Of a DNA stretch of 64,000 bases, positions 1 through 10,618 are shown piece after piece (position 1 is the first letter of the stretch; every line of letters starts with the position of its first letter). The DNA is from Emergomyces orientalis. Its lineage: Eukaryota > Ascomycota > Eurotiomycetes > Onygenales > Ajellomycetaceae. The notes beneath the pieces were generated by a model. That model was given only the letters and a program-made list of their open reading frames with translations, had not been told where the DNA came from and ran no database searches. A program made the position numbers and the translations under genes. The DNA lies in contig MOWL01000045.1 in NCBI GenBank assembly GCA_002110485.1, positions 682,001 through 746,000 on the forward strand, given 5' to 3'.

Positions 1-461
1 TCAGAATGGTTTCGATTAAGGATAAATCTGCCGCCTATGCCGCATATTTGGGCGTAATGAGCAGTGTGAGAGATAAATTCGAGGTAGTCCGCTATATCAA
101 CCAACTCTCGACTCACGGCTGGGGTCTGAGAGACCCTCCCGTTTTCTCCGCCTCGACCGCCCACAAACTCGGTTATAAAGGCATTCCAGGTTTGAATACG
201 AGGAGCTTTGATGAGAATGATGACTCCCGCGAATTCTCAGGGTCTCGCGGATCCTATGGTTCTATTAACTCCTATGGTTCACGTGGGTATGGGTCTCGCG
301 ATTCTTATGGCTCTCGCGGATCCTCTGGTGGCCGCGGCGGCCGTAATAACTCCTATGGTGGCAGCGGTCGAGGTTCCCGTGACTCCAACCGCAAATTTGG
401 AGGCGGGCGCGATTCTAACACCAGGCAAAACCGCGGTAATCCCTTCGATTTTGACTTTTGA
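1..461 (+). CDS. Mitochondrial DEAD-box RNA helicase, MSS116/CYT-19 type (3' end only)
   Basis: This is the last ~153 codons of a gene that begins left of the window; the reading frame is already open at base 3, so the first ATG at 6 is not the start. The opening segment (AYLGVMSS, then INQLSTHGWGLRDPP and KLGYKGIPGL) matches the C-terminal extension that follows helicase domain 2 in MSS116-like mitochondrial RNA helicases, which resolve structured RNA and help group I/II intron splicing. The rest is a Gly/Arg/Ser/Tyr-rich tail with repeated YGSRG and SRDS units ending in an acidic NPFDFDF. Such basic RGG-like tails tether these helicases to RNA. The catalytic DEAD core lies outside the window, so the family call rests on the tail alone. 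Confidence 0.7.
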   Translation, partial: RMVSIKDKSAAYAAYLGVMSSVRDKFEVVRYINQLSTHGWGLRDPPVFSASTAHKLGYKGIPGLNTRSFDENDDSREFSGSRGSYGSINSYGSRGYGSRDSYGSRGSSGGRGGRNNSYGGSGRGSRDSNRKFGGGRDSNTRQNRGNPFDFDF

Positions 462-2398
462 GTCAATTACTAGCCCGGACGGAAATTTTCATGAGCTGGC
501 TAACTTCCCATTTAACGCTGCTACCATCGCATCATGACGCATAGTACAACGTGCGAGGCGGAGTCGACGCATTCCGAAATAAAATAAGCTGATTTTCTCT
601 TTTTTTTCCCCCTACCACTGGCAAGGCGTTGAGTATGGAGTCGGTCCATTCCTCTTCGCTCTCCCTGGCGATGATTATAGACATGGGATTGGCACGTTTA
701 TTTCCTGGTGTTTCTCCTTTTTATTCATCTTGAAGTTTATCGGTTTTTCAATTTTCTACAGGTTGGGACACACTTCTTCTTTCTTTTCCTACTGGGGTTT
801 ACGAGTGAAAAGGCGGTGTTTGCTTTCTTTCCTCTATCTATTGAGAGGGTTCATATATTGCTCATGCTTGATTCATTTCTTCTATGTTTTATCTCATGCT
901 TTCGATCCATTTATTCTGAATCTCTTCTCCCTTTTCCCTCATGATTGTATAGTACGGTTCCTATATTGCATATCCTTTGTGTACCTTCCCAACCCCTTGT
1001 AATCGAATTTTCTCTTTTTTACCCTTCTATTTTGTTTTTATTAATATTCTTTCTCTATATGTGTTACTGGAAAAATGATCGTATTTTAAATTAAACCCTT
1101 CGTTTTTCATCCTCCTCTTTCAATCTTCAATATATTCGACAGCCCTCTATTGGATTTTCGAAAGCTTTACCCTTAGTCTTGGTTTCTTATTCAGCCGCCA
1201 GCCGCCAGCGCTTCCGCGCTTTTCCATGTAGACCCTTGTAGAACTCGTGTTTATAAGTGGAATATTCACCAAGTGCCACATTCATCTCTTTTGAAAACAA
1301 TTGCGCTGGATTTGCCCCGGAGGGAGGAAAACTGGTTGATGCGAGCCGTTTAACTGGCTGCAGACATATTTCGGAGACAAACTATGTCAAAATCTACGAC
1401 TTTATATAATAGCAGCCCATATTCATTAGGCAGGACGTCGGAATAATTCAGTTCAGGTTCATCTGTACAGATTCAAAGAGAAATTTGAAATAATCGAACA
1501 TTTATGGATTCAAGCCACAAAATCAATTCAATGTTCATGGTGATGTTGAAACAATCCATGAGAGTTTTGGTTTCTTTCTCCTTATTCACCGATTTTGCGC
1601 TCAGCAATTTGGGCTTTTGAAGTGGGCTGGCTGTGTGTATGCCTAGCATCTCAATAGTGTTTGTTCTAACACAAAGGTTGGTCTTTCAAGGTTTGAGGTG
1701 CAACTTAGTTATATGATCACAAGAGTGGGCAAAGCCTAACCTGATGAAATATGACTTAGTAATAAACCCAGAGCCGAACATAGGAAAACGACAAAGAAAT
1801 TCTTACTCTCAAAGAAAGGTTAGACAGGTGTCAAGCCAGCTTTTTGGGGAGTTTTCCAAGGTGTTATCCCTGAATGTCTCGGCTGTGTCCATTGTAGCCA
1901 GGCATAGCAGGTCTTGGCGACCCGTGGACGTGTAAGCGCTGTCGTTGACATCAAATCAGCCAGACTACAGTCCGCGTAAAACTTTCTAAGCACCCATTCA
2001 CAGAGCTGGCAACGTCACTCCCCCGGGCGGCTACGGAAACAATAGTTACATAGTGGCTATCTGCATCTATTGTCAATGCCGCATGTTATTTATAGAACTA
2101 CATATAGTTGACCCGATTGTTTTAAAGCCATGCCGCAGCGTGCATTTCCTTTGACCGTTTGGTCAGGTCCTTTCTCTGTACAGTACATAAAGAGCTATTC
2201 CCACTATAATTGTTGCATACCAAAGGGCTATTCTGTCAAAATTTTGCCTAGTGCAGCCTTATTTCGCATCGTTTTTGCCCTCCTAGCCTTATCCCAGGAC
2301 GTGGGCTGAGCTAGCAAGCTTGCTCCTCGACTGCTGCGCATATTGCGAGCCTTACGACTGACACCAACACGAAATACCAGGCGTAAAGTAAGTTAGGG
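462..2398. other. Intergenic region, no gene supported
   Basis: This stretch separates the helicase stop codon from the ankyrin gene. Bases ~590-1150 are strongly T/pyrimidine-rich on the + strand, which creates short leucine/phenylalanine-rich ORFs that look like noise. A short GC-rich patch of repeated GCCGCCA lies near 1194-1218. The right third should contain the promoter of the ankyrin gene; I see no convincing motif in it. Confidence 0.6.
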
Positions 2399-5300
2399 AT
2401 GGCAACCTTGAACCACCCTTTTCAAGCACGGCTTGAACAATTAGCACCAGATTCCGTCGTTACATTGAGCAAGGCATGCCCCAGACTCGTACGGGAATAT
2501 GCATCATTCGCATGTGAAGGCGATGAGAAGATAGCCGAGAATCTTCTGAAGCAGAAGCGCCAGGAAGCTTTTGCATCCAAGTCACATATTTTTCGTCGAC
2601 AACCCAGCAAACGTGCCTTTAGTAACGACGAAATTCACGCCGTCATAGAGCAGCTTGTTCGAACTGATGGCTCCCTTGGGGTCCTCGATTACCTACTGGC
2701 CAAGAGCAACGATGCAAAACTCGAGAAGCACCTCTTCAAACAGCAGCAGCACGTAACGAAGAGAGATATTGGCTCCCTTTTAATATGGGCGGCACGAATG
2801 CAGCAGTCTTCTATGGTCTATCTTTTGAGTCTACATTCTGACGAGGCTGGGTTAAACGAAGCCTTGGATGTTGTGGTATCAGGGAGGCACCTGGAGTGCA
2901 CCAAGACGCTGCTTCAAAATGGCGGAGATCCGAATTTCTGCCAGCAGGCATTCCTGGCAGCTGTAGCACGTGGAGATACACCCTTGGTCGAGTTACTCCT
3001 AAGCGCTGAAAAACGAATGGCTGCTTCGTGCCTTGATCAGGCATTACCTAGTGCTGTCGCCACAGGAGGGCTCGATCTTGTCTCAGTGCTGCTGAAAAGC
3101 GGAGCTGATGGTAATGTCCCTGGAGCTTTGGAAAGTGCAGTTTGCGCAGGGCGTTTTGATCTTGTTGCTGCATTTATTTTAGCAGATCATCCGCCCTCGA
3201 AGATATCTCTTGATCATGCGGTCGACCTCGCCTTTAACGAGGTTGAAACCGGTTCCGATCTCCAAAGAATCTTAATCGAGATTCTTCTCTGCGGTGGCGC
3301 AAATGGAGAAGTGGTTTCAAGGACCCTCGTCAAAGCTGTTGAGCGGAATGATGAGCAGATTGTCTCCTTGCTTGTCACGTATGGTGCTTCTGTGACGTAT
3401 AACTCGGCCGAGGCTATCATTCGAGCTATTAAAACCGGAAATACCAACCTACTAGCGAGTATGTTCAGCGCTCGTATTGATGGGCAACATGCATCCCATA
3501 TTTTGACGACGTTCCCTAAAATTGCGTCGAATATACCGGCCTCGAAGCAATTAGCAATTATTTCCACACTGGTGGAGCGGGGAGCTTGTGGATATGCGCT
3601 TCACCCTTGCTTAGTGGATGCAGTTCAGCGGAATGACCACGCTATTGTCGAATACCTTGTGAGCAAACAAGCACCTGTCGATTACAATAACGCTGAAGCT
3701 CTTCGTTGTGCGGTTTCTTCGGTGTCTTTACCTTTTTTCGAGCTGCTTCTCAAGGGCTGCCCTTCGAAGGAGTCTCTAGCACAGTGTTTTCCCTTAATGG
3801 AAGCTGTCCCTTCTAAACCACGTCTGATTATGACAGGACGTCTGTTGGCAGCTGGTGCAAAGGGCGTGGAAGTGGAGAACGCATTGGTTAAAACCGTGAT
3901 GTCCGATTTTACGATGGAAAAGGAGCCTCTTATATACGAATTTGTGCGGCATGGAATCGACGTGAATGTTAACGGAGGGAAATGTTTCCGGGAATCTGCG
4001 AGGGCAGGTGATGTCGGTGCTTTGAAGTTACTCTTAAAAGGCGTTCCTTCACCTGCCTCCCTCGCCCAGGGGATTATTCCTGCCCTTAATTTACCGAATT
4101 CCGATCTCCGACTTACTGCACTGGATCTGCTTGTTTCCGCTGGTGCCCGTGGCCCTCCTGTCGATGAAGGCCTCCTATATGTGATTAATGACAAACCTGT
4201 GGACATCCCTTTACTCCAGTTGCTTCTTGATAAAGGAATTGCTGATGTGAATTCCAACAATGGGAAGCCGGTCGAAATGGCAACCAAACAAGGGAATTCC
4301 GATCTCCTTCGACTACTTCTGTCATACAATCCATCCCACACGAGCTTAAATCTTGCCTTTCCCATAGCGCTCAGTCTGCAGGACTGCTCGCTCCAGTACA
4401 ATATATGCCACAGGCTCCTTGCAGCAGGTGTCAAAGGCGAGACACTTGACTCCGGTCTAGTAACTGCACAAAGACAATCCTGGAGTCAGCCATCGCTCAT
4501 TGAGTTGCTTTTAAATTTTGGAGCCAACGTGAATTTCAATAACGGTGCTGTGGTACGAAAAGCGATCAAAAACTCCGACAACAAACAATTAGAGCTCCTG
4601 GTTTCTCGCGCACCGTCCACCGAAACTTTGGGTATAGCTTTGGATATGCTTCTGAAAACGGAAACAAATGCTAAACATCAAATGGCAACAACCCTGCTGG
4701 AGGCTGGTCGCGGTCGAATGCCAAAGATTATAAACAACTTTCTGGCTGAGGCAGTGAGATTAAAATTTGACGTGTCCTTTGTGAAATTGATTTTTGGGTT
4801 TGGTGCCTCTGTTAATGATGAACATGGACAGGCCATCCGCTTATCTATTGAAACCCGCTCTTTTGACGTTATGACCCTCCTTCTTGAACAAGATGTCGCC
4901 AAAGAGTCGTTAGAAACGGCTTTTACTTCCAGCTGGGGGCTTCAGGGTGCTGAACGCTATCAATATACTTCCAAGATACTCCAAGCAGGCTATGACGGAC
5001 CGCAAATTCAGAGAGCTCTTACGGAAACAGTACAAGAACGCCCTTGCGACACTGAGACTTTAAAGCTGTTACTTAAACATGGTGCCTCAGTACATCATTC
5101 AAACAACCTCCCTCTCCTTCATGCAGCCATGTCAATGGATGCCGCTACGTTGAAACTACTACTGGAAGCCATCTCGGATCGGGGCGCTGTTAATGATATC
5201 TTTTCACAAGTGATTTCAGCGGGCAATACTTGGCTGTCTGCCCCTGGTCTACTGATAATCCAGCAACTTCTGGAAAACGGAGCTTCCGGTGAAGTGATTG

Positions 5301-7225
5301 ATTCTGCCTTGGCTGTCTCTGTCGAAAATTTTGGGATTATCCCCGAAGCAACGGATTATGTAGATCTCTTCATTAGGTTCGGGGCGAACGCCGACTATGA
5401 AGACGGTCGAGCTCTCAAACTGGCTGTCGGAAACAGTAGTCCGGTACTGGTTCGGAAGCTTTTGAGCTCTGTTCAATCAACCACGAACCTTCCTGCAGCA
5501 TTTTCTACTATCCTGTCATCAAACTTGCCAGAAGACACCACCTTTGAATTGATCGAAATATTCACTCAGATTCCCGGAGGTATTCCAGATTTGAATCGTT
5601 ATATGTACGATGCTGATGGGCTACAGCAGGAACCAGTCACCTTCGCAGCGTTAAGAAAGTGGCCGCGTGGAACCAAGATCCTTGAAGCTTTGCTGAAGGC
5701 GGATATTCTCGCTGATCAAACCATCCCATATGTCATCGAGTCTAAAGAAGGATACGAGCAGGTTTCGCTTCTTCTATGGGCTCTTCTTCAGCCACAACAG
5801 AAAATCAGCCCCTACGTTATTGATTGCCTACTGAGGAATGGAGGTGAGTGTAGAAAATTTAAGTTGAGTTCCTGAACTACTATATCTAACATTTTTTTGG
5901 TAGCAAACCCAAATTTCCAATCGACTGGTTCTCATCAGACCCCGTTGTTGATCGCAACAATGGAGAGAACGCCGGACATGGTACTTACACTCATCCAACA
6001 GGGTGCTGATGTTTCAATATGCGACACGTACGGGCGCACTCCACTTTTATACGCCAGTAAACGCGGCCAGATAGCAACCATGCGCCACTTGTTAAATGCA
6101 AATGCTGGTGTTGATGATGGAAGCATCCATGAAGCTGCACGTGAATTGCACTCCGATGCTGTCAAGTTGCTCATTGATTATGGCCATGATCCTAACTTCC
6201 CTTCGATGGCTCACGATGGTCGTAGTGCCTTAGCAGAGCTCTGCCTCAAGGCACCAGCAGATTCTCCCACTTCATTTGGTAAACTCAGACAGACAATTGA
6301 TATTCTGGTGGCCGGAAAAGCCGAACTCACCTCTGACAGAGGCCACAAGCCACTTTTGATGCATGCTCTTGACAATCCAACCGGTTGTACGAACGTTACA
6401 AAGGCACTTCTCGCTAGTGGGCTTTGGAGACGGATTAACGACGAGAAAAATTTTTACTCTCAAGACGGCTTCATATTCTCCCCTACAATGTACATTGCCA
6501 AAGGCCTGCAAAAGAGTTCAAAAGAACATGTGCCGGACCTCTTACATATCCTCAAGGCCAACGGATGCAAAGACGTCTTCTACAAACAAGACGGCCCGCA
6601 ACCACCGGACATAGTCGGAGCCCCACAAGACATTCTCGAGGAGGAGAGGAGACGAAAGGCACGAGAACGCCGCCTGCAGGAGCAAGACGAAGAGCACCAA
6701 CTAGCCCTGAAGCGCGAAATGGAAGCTGCCGAACAGCAAAATCTCGTCATGAAAAAGACCCATAGTCTTCGAATCCAGCAAGATCGCGAAGTAGCCGAGA
6801 ACCGTGACGCAGCCACTGCCAACTCTGCAACCCTACAACTACGCCTAGAAGCCACCGCAGCTGCACAGCGCCAAAGGATAGCAGACCAGCAGCGAAATGC
6901 AGATCTCCAGCAACAGCGTGCCCTCAACCAGGTCCGGCTCGAAGCCGCGAAGGAGGAAGGTAGGCTGCAAATCGAGTTCCAAAAATCTTCTGCGGCAATC
7001 CAACAAGGCGTTTTTGACGGGCGAGTGCAGTCTGAGTCCCGTAGGCTGAAGGAGCTGGAGGTTGCGAATGAACGACAGTATAAACGCGATACTGAGCTGT
7101 TGTCACGCCAGGAGCGTGCTATGGCTAGTCGAAAAGCCATGATGGCGGATGGAAAGGGCTTTGCTTTGCCCGCTGTAAGTGAGCCACAGCGAAGAATTGG
7201 GCAGGGTGATTTAAGTCCAGATTGA
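2399..7225 (+). CDS. Giant ankyrin-repeat protein with C-terminal coiled coil (2 exons)
   Basis: Exons 2399-5843 and 5904-7225 encode 1588 aa. The 60-bp intron has a GTGAGT donor and a TTTTTGGTAG acceptor, and the join restores an ankyrin signature (LLRNGANPNF) across the junction. Residues 1-200 are helical with weak ankyrin character. Residues ~215-1060 form nine copies of a ~95-residue super-repeat, each made of about three degenerate ankyrin units. Residues ~1150-1330 hold more canonical ankyrin repeats (GADVSICDTYGRTPLLYAS). Residues ~1360-1560 are a highly charged Glu/Arg/Gln coiled coil. There is no NACHT, P-loop, kinase or transmembrane segment, so it is probably an intracellular scaffold. 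The partner and pathway are unknown. The ATG at 2399 is the first of the open frame; an upstream exon cannot be excluded. Confidence 0.85.
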
Positions 7226-7897
7226 ATGGAAGTTGTTTTTAAACCCATATGTTGGATTTCCTTTTTTGTTTCCCATTTTCCATCATGTTGAATTTTGGTT
7301 CTATCAGCATGTTTGGCACTTTAGTGGAAGGGGTACGGATGATTTTATGATGCTCACCCAATATTCTTTTCCCGCACCAGTCTGCTTCTAACGACAAACG
7401 ACCCCAATTTACACGAATATAGATCTTCATTCTAGTTTTAACCCTTGATCTATCCAGCATGATGATTCCCCTTTATCCCATTTTTCGTGATATACTAATG
7501 CACCCCACAACTTTCTCGGCCCATTTCTTTATACAAGAAAACCTGGAAAAAATGAAGCCGGAGATGCCCAAAACTTAGGAAGCAAAGAAACACATGGGGA
7601 AACTATAACAATAACAGGTATACAAATAGAGAAAATCCAAAGGGAACAAACTTGAACTCACGTGTTCGATCAGTGTTGTGATACTCGGGACGGACAATTT
7701 ATGAAATAAAAGAATTCTTAGGAAAAGTAAGAAAAAGTAAAAGTAAAGACCATCTATATAGGAGGAGCATGAAGGAGTAACAAACCCAATCAGAATGAGC
7801 TCACGCCAACAAAAGGGGGTGGTAGAATCACAAACATCATAGAGAAAGAGAATGAAGCGGAATATAACTTCCCAACAAAGTTACTTAGGTATGCAAA
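7226..7897. other. Convergent intergenic region
   Basis: This is the shared 3' flank of the ankyrin gene (+) and adenylosuccinate synthetase (-). It is A-rich on the + strand in its right half, with short repeats of AAAAGTAA near 7721-7748. No ORF here has family support; it presumably holds both 3' UTRs and poly(A) sites. Confidence 0.6.
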
Positions 7898-9470
7898 TTA
7901 TAGTGCTCGCTCAATCATATGGCTCCTCGCCGGGCCAGTCCCAATCCACTTAATTGGCACGCCGCCCATCTCCTGCTCAATAAACTGGATATAACGCTGA
8001 GCGTTCGTCGGCAGGTCCTCCCACTTGGTAGCGCCCATAGTAGTCGATTTCCACCCAGGGAATGTCACATACTCTACCTCAACCTTATCCAGTACAGCTG
8101 GCTGCGCAGGGAATGATTCCAACCGTTTCCCATCAAACTTATACGCGACCGCGACCTTAATCTCATCGAAATCATCCAAGATATCCAGCTTGGTTAGGTT
8201 GATAGCGGTATAGTGGTTGATGGCATTACTGTAGCGACACATGACCATATCGAGCCAGCCACACCGACGTCGTCGGCCAGTCGTTACGCCAAATTCACGT
8301 CCGACATTTTGCAATTTTTCGCCAATGGCGTTGTTTTGTTCGGTGGGGAACGGGCCGGAGCCCACGCGGGTGCTGTACGCTTTTACTACGCCAACGATGG
8401 ATTTAATGGAGGCTGGGTTGAGGGTTAGGCCTTGGATGGCGCCGCCTAGGCCGGTGCAAGACGAAGTTACGTAGGGGTAGGTGCCGTGATCGATGTCTAA
8501 CATGAGGGCGTTCGCACCCTCAACGAGGATGGAAGGGGAAGAGCGATGTTTTTCCAAGAAGGCCATTTGGTCGACGACGTAGGGTTGGAGTTTTGTGCGG
8601 TATTCCTTTGTATGCGTATCTCCATGTCAGTACTTTTCGGCCGTCTACTCGTCGGAACAAAACTGGGCGGGGGGAAAACGTACATTGAACCTCTTAACTT
8701 CCGCTTCAAGATCATACTGCAGCTCTCCAAAGCGGCTTCGATACCCTGCCTCCAAACTCCGCAATTTACCCTCCACCACACCCTCTTCCAAAACTTCTCC
8801 AATCCTCACACCCCTTCTAGCTGCCTTATCGCTATAACAAGGCCCAATACCCTTCCCCGTAGTCCCGACTTTCTTCCCTGCCAAAATCGCCTCCTCCAGC
8901 CCATCAACAACGGAATGCAGGTCAAAGCAGACTTGTGCCCGATCGCTGATGAATATTCGCTTATCGGCTTCCTTTAGCCCCTTGGCTTGTAGCGCATCGA
9001 GCTCTTTGAAGAAACTGGGTACGTGCACGACGGTTCCGGTACCGATGAGGTTGATGCAGTCGGGCGAGATGAGGCCGGATGGCAGGATGTGGAAGTCGTA
9101 TGTTATGTTATCGTGGACGATCGTGTGGCCCGCATCTGGATGTTGAAAGGATAATTGGTGAGTCATTTCCCATTGTTTTCCATTTTATTTCACCTTGTTT
9201 CTTCTTCTTCTTAATCTGAAGCAGGTGGAGGAGGGAAGGAGGTAAACCCACTGTGTCCACCAGCCGCTCGGCAGCAAAGTGTGGCGGATTGAGAGAGGAT
9301 ATCTGTGATTTTTCCCTTGCCTGGGTTGTTTGAAAGAACAAGATCCCCTCTGTTAGTTTCAATTGACCACCAGCTTCCATATAATTTAACAGAAGCAAAA
9401 ATCTAATGGAAATTAACCACTTGGACTCACCCTCATCCCCAAACTGCGCACCCAGAATTATAGTAACCAT
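7898..9470 (-). CDS. ADE12: Adenylosuccinate synthetase (4 exons)
   Basis: Catalyses GTP-dependent condensation of IMP with aspartate to adenylosuccinate, the first committed step to AMP; cytosolic. Exons on the minus strand are 9470-9431, 9320-9252, 9135-8684 and 8605-7898, giving 422 aa, the usual fungal length. The joins rebuild the family signatures: MVTIILGAQFGDEG is completed to GDEGKGK (the GTP-binding loop) across intron 1, and GGHNAGHTIV across intron 2. Exon 3 carries VGTTGKGIGPCYSDKAAR, and exon 4 carries VEGANALMLDIDHGTYPYVTSS and the GRRRRCGWLD substrate loop. The second intron (9251-9136) has a GTGGGT donor and the third (8683-8606) GTACGT. The acceptor of intron 3 reads AAAG rather than a usual pyrimidine-AG, so that boundary is the least certain. 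All catalytic motifs are present. Confidence 0.95.
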
Positions 9471-10618
9471 CTTTCCTTTCTCTTATTTCTTTCTCTTTCC
9501 TGAGCTCACTTTATGCAATCAATGTCCCGCACCCCGCGATTAGCAGTAATCCAAGCACACTTTTCCAATTCAGACGGAAGTTGGATAATAATTTATATCC
9601 AGCGCATTTACTCGAGCAAATTGTGCGAACAAATTGAGCTTGTAATACACCGCAACAATGGAAATTGGTAGGTGTAAAATGGAAATGAAAATGGCTGCTC
9701 GGCAATGGATCAATTGAGTCACAGCAGATATAACAAGTTTGTAGCTGAATTTGGAGGCAAATTAATTTTTCTATGGCGGGGCAAATCGGAGGCTAGCTCG
9801 ATTTCATAGGGCGGCTCGTGGGCGGAGAACACTCAATTCCAGACCGAAAGCTCAGACCTGGTTGTTTGGTATAGAAGGGAGTATGTATTATGCAATTGGG
9901 CCACTTAGCTTTATTATCTTTCTGGCGAATTTGAATCTTTTTTGTCCGTAAAATGGAGAAACAAATATCGGCGAATAGAATTTCTTCGGCAACACCGGGC
10001 GAGGGGTAAAGTTAGGTTAGGGCTTAGGGCTGGAGTTAGGGCTAATTCCGAGAGTGGAAGCCAAAACAACTTGACGCAATTTATGTAGGGCAAAAAGGGT
10101 TTAAATGAGACTTCAAAAAAGCATCAAGATCATATAGAAATCGATATCATTATATAAATACATATACACAGAACCACAGAACGACTTACTAGTCAATATG
10201 GACAAAAAAAGAAGCACAAAGGAAAAAAACCTTAAAACAAGTTCAACACAAGCATTATGGATATAGCTGACCAAAAGAACGGAGAATATCGATAAAGAAA
10301 AACACTTGCTTCCAATCGTACAGTATAATCCTGTCATGATGATCGTGATAGTAATGAACTTCCTCTCTATTCCATCTATTATGTGATACCCCTTTTCTCC
10401 CCGCCCTCTCCCATCCCTAGGTTTCCCGTTCCGCCCGTTTTCCGATTCCCTTTTCCCAAAATCACATTCGTATCTCTCCAATGTAAATAAGTACCGTATG
10501 TACTGTATATACGTATGGCGTCTGCACGTATCTCAGATCCCATATAACCCTGTCCATTACTATAAGTATATATCTATACGAGCGAAAAGGAAAAGCGAAA
10601 AGAGGAATGGGAAGACAA
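9471..10618. other. Intergenic: synthetase promoter and J-protein 3' flank
   Basis: The region upstream of adenylosuccinate synthetase begins with a pure CT-rich tract (9471-9502; GA-rich on the coding strand), probably its 5' leader. A degenerate TTAGGG cluster lies at 10012-10043. The right part is AT-rich and should be the 3' UTR of the J-domain gene. No supported ORF. Confidence 0.55.
10012..10043 (+). repeat. Short interstitial telomere-like cluster
   Basis: Within 32 bases there are TTAGG, TTAGGG, TTAGGG and TTAGGG units, separated by 0, 1 and 6 bases. TTAGGG is the telomere unit of most filamentous ascomycetes. The cluster is short and imperfect and lies between two housekeeping-type genes, so it is not a chromosome end. 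It could be a repaired break, a binding site for a TTAGGG-binding protein, or chance. Confidence 0.5.

Noticed and set aside
3682..4434. Minus-strand 250-codon ORF inside the ankyrin gene
   Set aside because: It is antisense to a well-supported exon, and its Arg/Ser/Pro-rich product has no domain features.
6580..7248. Minus-strand 222-codon ORF opposite the coiled coil
   Set aside because: The Ser/Arg/Cys-rich product is the expected mirror of Glu/Arg/Gln codons on the other strand.
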